From the NCBI RefSeq assembly GCF_018141545.1, contig NZ_CP064356.1:434001-498000 (forward strand): a stretch of DNA of 64,000 bases, read 5' to 3'. This stretch comes from Miltoncostaea oceani. Lineage in GTDB: Bacteria; Actinomycetota; Thermoleophilia; Miltoncostaeales; Miltoncostaeaceae. Below the pieces are notes generated by a model, which did not search any database, was not told where the DNA came from, and was given only the letters and a program-made list of their open reading frames with translations. The position numbers and the translations under genes are program-made. Shown piece after piece: positions 14,349 to 21,972 of this stretch; the first letter of the stretch is position 1, and each line of letters begins with the position of its first letter.

Positions 14349-15013
14349 CGGGGGGGCTCCTCGTCGCCGGGCAGCGTCAGCGGCCGCGTCGACCACAGGA
14401 ACCCGACGGCCAGCATGGCGAGGGCGGCGATGGCGATGGCGATCACCCCGAGCCAGATGCCGACGCCGGAGTCGTCCGACGACGACGAGGAGGAGGACGA
14501 CGTGGACCCCCCGGTGGCGGGGGCGGCGCCCTCCGCCGCGATCGTGACGCGCGCCGCGGGGCCCGGGTCGCCGGGGCCGCTCTCGACGGCGCCCTCGGTC
14601 TCCGGCGGCCCGGTCCAGGGCTTCACCTGGCCGTCGGCGTACGTCTGGCGGGCGGGCCACACGGCCTCGCCCTCGCCGAAGGCGGTGCCGAGGAACGTGA
14701 AGTCGGCGTAGCGCTCGGGCGGGATGCTCCCGCCGCCCCACACGATGGAGCGGATCCGCCCGTCGGCCCCGCGGATCGGCGTCACGTCCCAGCCGCGCGG
14801 GGGCTCCCCGAGGCTGTAGACGGTGACCTGCTCGGGCACGTCGAGCCGGACCCGCGTCGTCGGCAGGTCGCGCTCGGAGGGGACGCGGGCGGTGAACTCG
14901 GTCGCCTCGCCCTGGGTGACGGTGGTCGGGAGCACGTCGACGTGGGCGGCGGCGGGGGCGGCGACGGCGAGGAGCGCGGCCGTCGCGAGGAGTGCCCGCA
15001 CGAGGCGGCTCAC
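14345..15013 (-). CDS. YcnI-like DUF1775 copper-binding protein
   Basis: A 222-residue exported protein. After a signal peptide cut at AAA-H, the mature protein begins with the histidine typical of YcnI (HVDVLPTTVTQGE), which together with other residues binds Cu(II) in the Bacillus protein. The DUF1775 beta-sandwich runs to about residue 165 (TEFTARVPSE, WDVTPIRG, IRSIVWGGGSIPPERYADFTF). A Ser-rich stretch of nine serines and acidic residues leads to one C-terminal membrane anchor (WLGVIAIAIAALAMLAVGFLW). Probably a copper chaperone on the outer membrane face. Coupled on both sides by GTGA overlaps. Confidence 0.88.
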   Translation of the reverse strand: MSRLVRALLATAALLAVAAPAAAHVDVLPTTVTQGEATEFTARVPSERDLPTTRVRLDVPEQVTVYSLGEPPRGWDVTPIRGADGRIRSIVWGGGSIPPERYADFTFLGTAFGEGEAVWPARQTYADGQVKPWTGPPETEGAVESGPGDPGPAARVTIAAEGAAPATGGSTSSSSSSSSDDSGVGIWLGVIAIAIAALAMLAVGFLWSTRPLTLPGDEEPPR

Positions 15014-15435
15014 GGGCGCAGGGAGTCGGTGAGGGCGTCGAGCATGGCGACGTACATTAGTGCCTGGACGCGCTCGCTCAGCGCGATGCGGTACGTGAAC
15101 GCCATCGGCCCCGCGGCGTCCGACTCGAGGCTGATGCGGGTCCCGTCGGGCTCGGGGGAGAGGATCGTGGTGGTCCGCGCCCGCAGCCCGAGGCCCCGCG
15201 CCGTCCACGTGATGCGCGCCCGGTCGTCGACCTCGGTGAGGCGGGGGCGGGTGTAGTAGTCGCGGCCCTTCGGGTCGCGGAGGTGCAGGTCGAGGCGTGT
15301 GCCGGGTTCCAGCGGCCCGTCGACCTCGGCGGTGAGGCAGTGGGGGTTCCACCCCGGCCAGTCGGCGAAGGCGGTCCAGCGGTCCCAGACGGCGGCGGGC
15401 GTCGCCGGCGCCACCACCGTCACCACGACGCCCAC
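15010..15435 (-). CDS. SRPBCC-fold (polyketide cyclase-like) protein
   Basis: A 141-residue START/SRPBCC domain: VVTVVAPATPAAVWDRWTAFADWPGWNPHCLTAEVDGPLEPG at the N-terminus is the typical first strand plus two short helices, and a long C-terminal helix (RVQALMYVAMLDALTDSLRP) would line the hydrophobic pocket. Such proteins bind lipids or aromatic compounds; the ligand is unknown. GTG start; the start and stop both lie in tight junctions of a leftward gene chain. Confidence 0.82.
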   Translation of the reverse strand: MGVVVTVVAPATPAAVWDRWTAFADWPGWNPHCLTAEVDGPLEPGTRLDLHLRDPKGRDYYTRPRLTEVDDRARITWTARGLGLRARTTTILSPEPDGTRISLESDAAGPMAFTYRIALSERVQALMYVAMLDALTDSLRP

Positions 15436-15437
15436 GT

Positions 15438-16256
15438 CTAGAGGCGGGAGGCGCCCTCGGCGCGGATCAGGGCCTCCATGGCCGCGCGGCCGACGAGGAG
15501 GTCGCTCTGGCTGGGCTCACGGGTCGCGAACCCCGACTGCATGGCGTGGCCGACGCCGTGCACGAGCCGCGAGACGGGGTGCTCGGGGCGGCGCGCCGAG
15601 AACGAGAAGACCTCGACGGCGGCGCCGATGCTGAGCGCCGACATGGCGGTGCGGACACCGAACGTCGGGCGGCGCACCAGCTTGCGGGTGACGGTGTTGC
15701 CGATCACGGTCGAGACCACGAGCGGCAGGATCAGGTTGCTCCCGCAGCGCTCGTGCTCCTTCGCGTGGCCCTCGGCGTTGGCGACCTCGTCGGCCCCGCC
15801 GGCCTCGTACGCGGCGATGCTCTTGTGCTCCACGGCGTGCCAGATCGCTGCCCGGGAGCCGCGCAGGGTGAGCACGGCGGGGGCGAGGCCGGCGACGGCG
15901 CCGACGATCTCCTGCGCGAGGATCGACCGCAGCCGGCGCCGGGCGACGGCGGCCACGACGGTCGCGCCGACGGCGGCGCCCACCGTCGCCCGGTCCTCCA
16001 TCGCGAACCGCGCCTGCGGCAGCCCGCGCCGGACGGCGGGCAGCACCGCGAACGCCTCGCCGAGCCGCACCAGGCCGCGGGCGACGGGCATGTCGGTGAG
16101 CCGGCCGGCGCGGAACAGCTGCTTGCGGCCCGACGCGACGACCATGCGCCCGTCGTCGTCGCGCACCGCCGCCGCCCAGTGGCTCGGGCCGTGGACGAGG
16201 AGGCCGTTGGCGAGCGCCATGCCGCCGAGCCGGTTGCCGCGCGGGGGATCAGCCAT
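15438..16256 (-). CDS. DUF1385 family membrane protein
   Basis: A 272-residue DUF1385 protein. Family marks are RLGGMALANGLLVHGPSHWAAAVR at 8-31, the IWHAVEHKSIAAYE histidine-rich block, HAKEHERCGSNLILPLVVSTVIGN and RRPEHPVSRLVHGVGHAMQSGFATREPS. Hydrophobic segments near 95-115, 125-142 and 195-212 suggest several membrane passes. The invariant His/Glu/Cys residues look like a metal site. Function unknown; in other bacteria the gene often lies near prfA or rpmE, which is not the case here. Confidence 0.85.
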   Translation of the reverse strand: MADPPRGNRLGGMALANGLLVHGPSHWAAAVRDDDGRMVVASGRKQLFRAGRLTDMPVARGLVRLGEAFAVLPAVRRGLPQARFAMEDRATVGAAVGATVVAAVARRRLRSILAQEIVGAVAGLAPAVLTLRGSRAAIWHAVEHKSIAAYEAGGADEVANAEGHAKEHERCGSNLILPLVVSTVIGNTVTRKLVRRPTFGVRTAMSALSIGAAVEVFSFSARRPEHPVSRLVHGVGHAMQSGFATREPSQSDLLVGRAAMEALIRAEGASRL

Positions 16257-16261
16257 GCGGG

Positions 16262-16699
16262 TCAGGGTAGCGGGACGGGGCCGGGGGCGACGCCCGCGGC
16301 CCCGCCGCCGTCGCCGGCGACCGCCTCCGCCTCGATCTCGACGCGCCAGCGGGGGTCGAGGAGGGCGGCGACGACGACCATCGTCGCGGCGGGCCGCGCC
16401 GCGCCGAGCACGCGGCCGTGCACCTCGGAGACCGCGTCGGCGTCGCCGGGGTCGGTGAGGTAGACGCGGGTCCGGACGACGTCGTCGAGGCCCGCCCCGG
16501 CGGCGGCGAGGGCCTCCGCGATGATCGTGAGGCACCTCTCGGCCTGGGCCCCCGCGCCCGCGGGGCACCCGCCGTCCGGCAGCACCGGGGCCGTCCCCGA
16601 CACCAGCACGCGGTCGCCGACCCGCACGGCCCGGCTGAACCCGATCGACTCCTCGAACGGCGACCCCGACGCGACGCGCAGGCGGCCCGGGCGGCTCAC
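16262..16699 (-). CDS. RidA family protein
   Basis: A 145-residue member of the YjgF/YER057c/UK114 group. VASGSPFEESIGFSRAVRVGDRVLVSGTAPV, QAERCLTIIAEALAAAGAGLDDVVRTRVYLTDPGD and PRWRVEIEAEAV match, including the Arg of RTRVYL and the Glu of VEIEAEA that line the trimer pocket of enamine/imine deaminases. Members with these residues hydrolyse reactive 2-aminoacrylate; without biochemical evidence the role stays general. GTG start overlapping the thyX stop by four bases. Confidence 0.88.
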   Translation of the reverse strand: MSRPGRLRVASGSPFEESIGFSRAVRVGDRVLVSGTAPVLPDGGCPAGAGAQAERCLTIIAEALAAAGAGLDDVVRTRVYLTDPGDADAVSEVHGRVLGAARPAATMVVVAALLDPRWRVEIEAEAVAGDGGGAAGVAPGPVPLP

Positions 16700-18336
16700 G
16701 GGACCCGGCGCCGCGCCTCCTGCCGGCGCTCCGCCGCGAGGCGCCCCGCGGCGGGGTCGCTCGCATCGACGAACGACATCATCCCGGCGATCGCCCGGTG
16801 GCCCGCGACCTCGGCGATCTGCCGGTGCATCTCCCGCGCGACCCAGCGGTACGACTCGTGGCCCTGCGGCTGGCTGCGCAGCTCGATCAGGTGCATCGCC
16901 TCGCGTGCGTTCATGACCATCGTGAAGCGGATCCGGTGGGCGAGGGTGACGGCGTAGGGGGCGTGCGCCGGCAGCTCCGCGGCGAGCGCGTCGTGCAGGG
17001 CGGTGCACGACGCCTGCACGGCGGCGTAGTCGGCGGCGACGCCGGCGGCGACGACCGCGTCGGGCACGTCGTACCCGAGCCGCGGGGTGAGGGGCTGCGC
17101 CTGCAGGCTGAGCATGCGGTGCCGCTGCAGGTCGCGGTACGCGCCGTAGTCGCAGACGACCTCGAAGGCGTAGGTGGTCGCCTCGAGCCCGCGCCCGGGA
17201 CGCTGGCGGCGGTCGCCGCGCTCCCCGGCCCACGCCCGCAGGGCGTCGGCCCGGGCGGCGGGGTCCATCGCGGCGACCGCGTCGCGGACGTCGGCGAGGC
17301 CGCGCCCCGACGACGGCCAGAGGGCGTGGGCGAGCACGCGCTCCTCGCCGTCGGGGTCGAAGTCGACGAGGTGCACCTCGGGGCCGCGCGGGGCGGCGGA
17401 CGGCGGCGGCCCGAGCCGGGCGGCGAGCGCCTCGGCCGCCCGGTCGCCCGTGGCCATGTACGCGCCGGTCGCCCCGCCCCGGTCGGGGCGGTCGACCCGG
17501 GTGAGGAACGCGGGGATCACCTTGCGCAGCTCCCGCAGCATCGCCGTCGCGCAGTCCCGCGCCTCCGGCAGGGGGTGGGCGGCGAGGCGGATCAGCATCG
17601 CCTCGTACGCCTGCCCCGACGCGTAGATGCCGACGTTGGCGGTCGTCGCCGCGGGCAGCAGGCCGCGCAGCAGGTCGAGGGCCCGGGCCCGGACGGCGCG
17701 TTCGCGGGCCGCGGCGGGCGTGCCCGGCTCCTCCGGCACCTCGGCCCCCACGTGCTCCACCAGGCGCGGCAGCAGCGCGGCGTACCCCGCGAAGGCGGCG
17801 TCGAGGGTGCCGACGTAGGCGGGGCCGAGGTCGGGGTGGCCGAGCACCGCCGCGGGGCGGTGGTAGCGGTACGCCCCGCCGGGGCGGTCGGTGAAGGCGA
17901 TGTAGCGGGTGGACTGCTCGAGGTAGCTCGCGAGGCGGCCCCACTGCAGCACCTTCGTCAGGACGTTCGAGGTGCCCTCGACGGCGACGTGGGCCCCCCC
18001 GAGCTGCGCGACCGAGTCATCGCCGTACTCGGCGAGCACCCGTTCGTAGAGGGCGTCGGCGCGCTCCTCGCCGACCCGGGGCGGGCCCCCGCCGGGCACG
18101 GCGCCGTCCCCGGGGAGGAACTCGTCGACCAGGAGGCGCCGCAGCGACTTCGGGCTGCGCGAGTAGCGCGCGAAGAGCGCTCCTTTGACGACCTCGGGCA
18201 GCCCCGTCAAGGCGAAGACGGGTCCGATCGTGTCGGTGACGTACGGAGCCACCCGTTCGCGCTCTCGTTCGTCCAGGTCGACGTTGGTCAATTCATGCCA
18301 TTCGGGGCGGTTCCCAGGGATGCGGATCACCGCCAT
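16696..18336 (-). CDS. thyX: tandem-domain FAD-dependent thymidylate synthase-like protein
   Basis: A 546-residue protein, about twice the length of ordinary ThyX (220-250). It seems to contain two ThyX-like halves. The first has ARYSRSPKSLRRLLVDEF (57-73), YGDDSVAQLGGAHVAVEG (104-121) and QWGRLASYLEQSTRY (131-145), a changed form of the RHRxxSxNExSxRY signature that lacks RHR. The second has YAFEVVCDYGAYRDLQRHRMLSLQAQPLTPRLGY, in which Arg405-His406-Arg407 and the Ser are kept but the NExS part is not, and THRIRF-like and LRSQPQGHESYRWVAREMH segments that match the substrate-binding C-terminus. ThyX methylates dUMP using FADH2. Whether this form is active needs testing. Confidence 0.85.
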   Translation of the reverse strand: MAVIRIPGNRPEWHELTNVDLDERERERVAPYVTDTIGPVFALTGLPEVVKGALFARYSRSPKSLRRLLVDEFLPGDGAVPGGGPPRVGEERADALYERVLAEYGDDSVAQLGGAHVAVEGTSNVLTKVLQWGRLASYLEQSTRYIAFTDRPGGAYRYHRPAAVLGHPDLGPAYVGTLDAAFAGYAALLPRLVEHVGAEVPEEPGTPAAARERAVRARALDLLRGLLPAATTANVGIYASGQAYEAMLIRLAAHPLPEARDCATAMLRELRKVIPAFLTRVDRPDRGGATGAYMATGDRAAEALAARLGPPPSAAPRGPEVHLVDFDPDGEERVLAHALWPSSGRGLADVRDAVAAMDPAARADALRAWAGERGDRRQRPGRGLEATTYAFEVVCDYGAYRDLQRHRMLSLQAQPLTPRLGYDVPDAVVAAGVAADYAAVQASCTALHDALAAELPAHAPYAVTLAHRIRFTMVMNAREAMHLIELRSQPQGHESYRWVAREMHRQIAEVAGHRAIAGMMSFVDASDPAAGRLAAERRQEARRRVP

Positions 18337-18345
18337 CCTATTGGG

Positions 18346-19683
18346 GTGCGCCCGGGACCCATCGCCATGCTCGCCGGCATCGTCGCCCTCGCGGTCGCCG
18401 GGGGCGCCGGCGTGCAGGGCGCCGGGACGGCGGCCGAGGCGGGTGTCGAGCCGGCGCCGCCGCCCGCGTACTGCCGGGTGCGGCCGGCGCCGGCGTGGCC
18501 CGCGTTCACGGCGGGGGGCGCCGCCCCCGACCTGACGGCGTTCCAGGACTACCGCGCGGGCCTCGGCATGGGCGCCGCCGACCGCGGCGCCGGCGTCACG
18601 ATCGCCGACATCGAGTACGAGTGGCGCGCGGGGCACGTGGAGCTCGCCCCCCGGGCGCTGGCGCCGGGCGATCGGAGCGGCCTGCCCTCCGAGTACCGCG
18701 CCGCCGAGCACGGCACCGCGGTCCTCGGCGTCCTCGGCGCGTCGGAGGACGGCCGCGGCGTGACCGGCCTCGTCCCCGACGCGACCCTGGTGCCCGTCTC
18801 GCCGCGCATCAGCCCGTACCAGCCGTGGCAGGAGGTCACGGCCGCGGCGGCGACGCTCGGTCCCGGCGACGTCATCCTCATCGAGCTGCAGGCGGGCCTG
18901 AACGCCGGCGGCGCCCCGTTCGCGCCGATCGAGGTCTACCCGGAGATGCGCGCCGCGATCCGCGCCGCGGTGGACAAGGGCATCGTCGTCGTCGAGCCCG
19001 CCGGCAACGGCGGCGGCGACATCGCCCGGCTCGGCGAGCTCGCCACCCCCGCCGCCACCTGGCTCGCGGGGCCGTCGGCGCCCGGCCACTCCGGCGCCCT
19101 GATCGTGGCGGGCGGCGGGGCCGGCACCGACGAGACCGGCACCGGCGACCGCCGCCGCGTGCCGGGGTCGAACCACGGCGCCCGCGTGGACCTGCAGGGC
19201 TACGGCGCGGGCGTGGTCACCGCGGGCTACGGCGACGCGCCGTGGAGCCCCGTCGGCGACGCCGGGTACACCGCCTGCTTCGACGGCACGTCCAGCGCCG
19301 CCGCCACCGTCGCCGGCGCCGTCGCGGCCCTGCAGTCGGCGGAGATCGCGCGCGACGGCACCCCCCTCACCCCGCAGCGGGTGCGGGACCTGCTGGTGGC
19401 GACCGGCGTCCCCCAGGCCGACCTCGCCGACGGGTGGATCGGGCCGCGGCCCTCGGTGTCGGCGGCCGTCGCCGCGCTCGGCGACGAGGCGGTGCCGCCC
19501 CCCCGCCGACCGCGATCACCCCGCCGCCGGCGGCGGGTGGCGGCACGCCCGTCCCGGCCGCGCCCCCGGTGCCCTCCGGCGGCGCCGCCCTGCCGGCGGC
19601 GCCGGCCGTCTCCGCGACGTCCGTCGCGACCCCCGCCGCACGCACGCTGCGCGCGTCCCTCGACCGCCGCACGCGGACGCTGA
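18346..19683 (+). CDS. subtilisin-like S8 serine protease, frame broken near C-terminus
   Basis: A secreted protease with signal-like MLAGIVALAVAGGAG and a complete S8 triad: Asp88 in TIADIEYEW, His122 in AEHGTAVLGVLGA and Ser316 in DGTSSAAATVAGAVA, plus the oxyanion Asn in EPAGNGG. The catalytic domain ends near residue 380. The frame given runs through a seven-C run at 19498-19504 into an Arg/Pro-rich tail that looks like a shadow frame; one extra C would join it to a natural Pro/Ala linker and C-terminal domain (next entry). Start chosen at GTG 18346, only 9 bases from the divergent thyX start; an internal ATG at 18367 is also possible. Confidence 0.8.
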   Translation: MRPGPIAMLAGIVALAVAGGAGVQGAGTAAEAGVEPAPPPAYCRVRPAPAWPAFTAGGAAPDLTAFQDYRAGLGMGAADRGAGVTIADIEYEWRAGHVELAPRALAPGDRSGLPSEYRAAEHGTAVLGVLGASEDGRGVTGLVPDATLVPVSPRISPYQPWQEVTAAAATLGPGDVILIELQAGLNAGGAPFAPIEVYPEMRAAIRAAVDKGIVVVEPAGNGGGDIARLGELATPAATWLAGPSAPGHSGALIVAGGGAGTDETGTGDRRRVPGSNHGARVDLQGYGAGVVTAGYGDAPWSPVGDAGYTACFDGTSSAAATVAGAVAALQSAEIARDGTPLTPQRVRDLLVATGVPQADLADGWIGPRPSVSAAVAALGDEAVPPPRRPRSPRRRRRVAARPSRPRPRCPPAAPPCRRRRPSPRRPSRPPPHARCARPSTAARGR

Positions 19684-19907
19684 CCCTGCGCCTCGGGGCC
19701 CTCGCCCCGCGCGCCGTGGTGCGCGTCGGCACCCGCACGGTGCGGGTGACCGCCGGGCGCGTCGTGCTGCGCGGCGTCCGCCGCGGCGCCCTCGTGGTGC
19801 GCGTCGCGCCCCCACGGCGCTCCGCGGCGTCGGTGCGGGCCGTCGCGTGGCGGGTCACGGTCCCGGCGCGCGGCGCCCCCCGCGTCGTCCCGCTCCGCAC
19901 CCCCTAG
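19505..19907 (+). other. out-of-frame C-terminal continuation of the S8 protease
   Basis: In the +1-shifted frame after the C-run, translation gives a Pro/Ala/Gly linker (TAITPPPAAGGGTPVPAAPP) and then about 80 residues of alternating strands (TLTLRLGALAPRAVVRVGTRTVRV...) that end at a TAG. Composition and strand pattern are those of a real secreted C-terminal domain, whereas the unshifted frame is nearly all Arg and Pro. Either an assembly indel in the homopolymer, a real frameshift mutation or slippage would explain it. Confidence 0.65.
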
Positions 19908-19911
19908 GGGG
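19900..19911. terminator. palindrome at convergent gene ends
   Basis: CCCCCTAGGGGG is a perfect 12-base palindrome that contains the TAG closing the shifted protease frame and lies six bases before the end of the DUF427 gene. It may stop transcripts from both sides; it has almost no loop, so the call is weak. Confidence 0.3.
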
Positions 19912-19917
19912 GCGCGC

Positions 19918-20322
19918 TCACCAGCCCCAGGTGCCGGGGGCGCCCTTGAACGGGCCGACGATCTCGTCGGTGATCCAGCCGCCGTAGAAGTCGCCCTCCT
20001 GGCTGCGGACGCGCTCGCCGCCGACGCGGCACTCGTCCATCGCCGCCGGGTAGACGGCGACGTGGCCGGCGAGCGCGGCGAACCGCGGCGACGGCTCCGG
20101 GTACCACCACGCGGCGCGGGCAGCGGTGCGGCCGCCGCCGGTCACGTCCAGGTAGGCGGCGCGGCCCTTCCACTCGCAGAAGCTGGAGCCCTCCGCCGCC
20201 GTGAGGACGCCGTCGGCGAACGCCTCGCGGGGGAGGTAGAACGTCGGCGGGTGGCTCGTCTCGAGCACCCGGAGCGCCGCCGTGGTGTCGGCCACGACGA
20301 CGCCGCCGAGGACGACCTCCAC
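19918..20322 (-). CDS. DUF427 family protein, N-terminus not resolved
   Basis: A DUF427 protein of at least 134 residues: VEVVLGGVVVADTTAALRVLETSHPPTFYLPREAF, FCEWKGRAAYLDV, AAWWYPEPSPRFAALAGHVAVYPAAMDECRV and the ending GDFYGGWITDEIVGPFKGAPGTWGW. The same frame upstream to about 20385 encodes ESVWDYPRPPRVDRDARR, which is the usual DUF427 N-terminus, but no ATG, GTG or TTG precedes it. The 5' end listed is the first GTG. The true start may be a rare codon, or a base may be wrong in the sequence. Family role unknown; small beta-barrel fold, cytoplasmic. Confidence 0.8.
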   Translation of the reverse strand: MEVVLGGVVVADTTAALRVLETSHPPTFYLPREAFADGVLTAAEGSSFCEWKGRAAYLDVTGGGRTAARAAWWYPEPSPRFAALAGHVAVYPAAMDECRVGGERVRSQEGDFYGGWITDEIVGPFKGAPGTWGW

Positions 20323-20404
20323 CCGCCGCGCGTCGCGGTCGACGCGGGGCGGGCGGGGGTAGTCCCAGACCGACTCCTGCCCGGGGCCGGGCGGGACCGG
20401 CCTC

Positions 20405-20773
20405 CTACCAGGGCGCAGTGGACCCGCTCGTGTCGGTCTGCTCCATCGGCCAGACCTCGGGCAGCTCCACGCCGAAGTTCCCGTCGTCGTCGCCGTGCTT
20501 GGCGACCCACTCGGTGAAGTTCGGGATCGAGAAGCCGACCACCCGGAAGCTGTGGCGGTCGACGCGGACGATCAGCTCGCGCTCGGGGTCGAGCACGGCG
20601 AGCGCCGGGCTCGGGATCCCGTAGGAGCAGTGGTAGGCGTCCTTCTCCTTGTCGTACCGCGTCATCGCGTCGGACGGGGTGTGGGTGCCGCCGCCGACGG
20701 CCGACGCCGGCTCGACGCCCTCCTCGGGCGGCTGCGGCCCGGCGCCCGACCCGGGCGGGGGAATGGTGCTCAT
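20405..20773 (-). CDS. hypothetical protein
   Basis: A 122-residue soluble protein with a disordered Pro/Gly N-terminus (about 1-35) and a compact core: TRYDKEKDAYHCSYGIPSPALAVLDPERELIVRVDRHSFRVVGFSIPNFTEWVAKHGD. The pairing of a YD..KDAY strand with LDPERELIVRVDRHSFRVVGFSIPNF resembles short DUF2283-like beta units, but this is only a resemblance. Its ATG overlaps the yqeY stop (ATGA). No function can be named. Confidence 0.7.
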   Translation of the reverse strand: MSTIPPPGSGAGPQPPEEGVEPASAVGGGTHTPSDAMTRYDKEKDAYHCSYGIPSPALAVLDPERELIVRVDRHSFRVVGFSIPNFTEWVAKHGDDDGNFGVELPEVWPMEQTDTSGSTAPW

Positions 20774-21237
20774 CGGTCTCCTCCCAACAGGCGTTGCACG
20801 ATCACACGGACCTCTTTCCCGTCGGCCGTGCCGCCGACACGGCCCATGACGGCCTTCATCACCCTGCCCATGTCGGCGGGGCCGGCGGCGCCCTCCGACG
20901 CGATCACGTCGGCGACGACGGCCTCGATGGCCGCCGCGTCCATCTGCGCGGGCAGGTAGGCCTCCAGCACCGCCATCTCCTGCTCCTCGCGGCTGACGAG
21001 GTCGTCGCGCCCGCCGGCGCGGAACTGCTCGATCGACTCCCGGTGCTGCTTCACGATGCCGCGCAGCACGCGCACGGCGGCGTCGTCGTCGAGCGGGGTG
21101 CGGGCCTCGATCTCGGCGTTCTTCAGGCTCGACCGGGCACGACGGATCGCGTCGCGGCGGAGCGTGTCACCCGCCCGCATCGCGTCCTTGAGGTCGCCGT
21201 CCAGTCGCGCGGCGATGCCCGTGGTGCCGTCCGCCAT
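20770..21237 (-). CDS. yqeY: GatB/YqeY domain protein
   Basis: A 155-residue YqeY-type protein: RLDGDLKDAMRAGDTLRRDAIRRARSSLKNAEIE, then KQHRESIEQFRAGGRDDLVSREEQEMAVLEAYLPAQMD and the C-terminal helical unit ADMGRVMKAVMGRVGGTADGKEVRVIVQRLL. The C-terminal domain is shared with the tRNA-binding tail of GatB amidotransferase, so a tRNA-linked role is suspected. A TAGAGT box precedes it by 30 bases. Co-transcribed with the downstream hypothetical gene. Confidence 0.9.
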   Translation of the reverse strand: MADGTTGIAARLDGDLKDAMRAGDTLRRDAIRRARSSLKNAEIEARTPLDDDAAVRVLRGIVKQHRESIEQFRAGGRDDLVSREEQEMAVLEAYLPAQMDAAAIEAVVADVIASEGAAGPADMGRVMKAVMGRVGGTADGKEVRVIVQRLLGGDR

Positions 21238-21267
21238 CCGTCCACCCTCCCCCTGGTTCCGGGAGTG

Positions 21268-21273
21268 ACTCTA
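21268..21273 (-). promoter_or_regulatory. -10 box TAGAGT overlapping an upstream stop codon
   Basis: TAGAGT on the minus strand, 30 bases before the yqeY ATG. Its TAG (21271-21273) is also the stop codon of the preceding TIGR02206 gene. A GGGGGAGGG ribosome site lies between, so this transcript would carry a short leader. Confidence 0.4.
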
Positions 21274-21963
21274 GCCCGCCGTGCCGTCCGCGGCCGTGCG
21301 GCGACCGTCGAAGGGCCGGTCGAGGAGCCAGAACAGGACGACGGCGAGCGCGGTCCCGGTCGCGATGTACCAGGGCCAGGGGCCCATCACGTCGAGCAGG
21401 CTGCCCCCCGGCGGGGGCTCCCGCAGGTACATGTAGTTCCCGCCGGTCAGGAGGCTGCCGACCGCCGCGGCCGCGGTGACGACCAGGCTCGCGGCGAACA
21501 CCCGCCGCACCGCCCCGGGCCGGGGGGTGTGCCGCCGCCCCCACGCCAGCAGCACGGCCGCCACCACCACGCCCGAGTGGGCGATGACGAACCACCACCA
21601 GCGGTAGTCGGGGAACCCCTGCCGCAGGTCGGGCGTCGCGAGCGCCTGCACCGTCGCCGTGAACGCCCAGAAGTAGGTGAGCTCGAACGCGAGGGGGACC
21701 GGCCGCCAGAGCGCGACGACGGCCGCGATGGTCGCCGCGTCGGTGAGGTGGAGGGGCAGGTCCCCCCGCGGCGAGAGGCCCTCATCGGCGTGGTGCACGA
21801 TGTGGAAGCCGACCTCGTTGACGAGGAGCGCGACCGCCAGCACCCGTGCGGCCGTGCCGACCCACGGGGCGCCCGGGTCGCGGCGGGCGGCGCCGCCGAG
21901 CGCGACCGCCGCCGCCCCCGTGACGGCGAGCACCACGAGGTGCTGGGTGGAGAGCAGCTCCAC
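21271..21963 (-). CDS. TIGR02206/YwaF-like membrane protein
   Basis: A 230-residue protein with about six or seven membrane segments. Family marks are HLVVLAVTGAAAVAL at the start, NEVGFHIVHH, LPLHLTDAATIAAVVAL, ELTYFWAFTATVQALATPDL, HSGVVVAAVLLAW, GGNYMYLREPPPGGSLLDVMGPWPWYI and a basic C-terminus. The conserved His, Asp and NYMYL..P residues face the membrane and suggest a transporter or membrane enzyme, but no member has a known function. Ten bases downstream of rarA's upstream end on the same strand, though probably separately transcribed. Confidence 0.82.
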   Translation of the reverse strand: MELLSTQHLVVLAVTGAAAVALGGAARRDPGAPWVGTAARVLAVALLVNEVGFHIVHHADEGLSPRGDLPLHLTDAATIAAVVALWRPVPLAFELTYFWAFTATVQALATPDLRQGFPDYRWWWFVIAHSGVVVAAVLLAWGRRHTPRPGAVRRVFAASLVVTAAAAVGSLLTGGNYMYLREPPPGGSLLDVMGPWPWYIATGTALAVVLFWLLDRPFDGRRTAADGTAG

Positions 21964-21972
21964 GGGCCGCCC

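Noticed and set aside
19505-19683. Arg/Pro-rich tail as the natural end of the S8 protease
   Set aside because: Composition is that of a shadow frame; the +1 frame gives a believable linker and domain.
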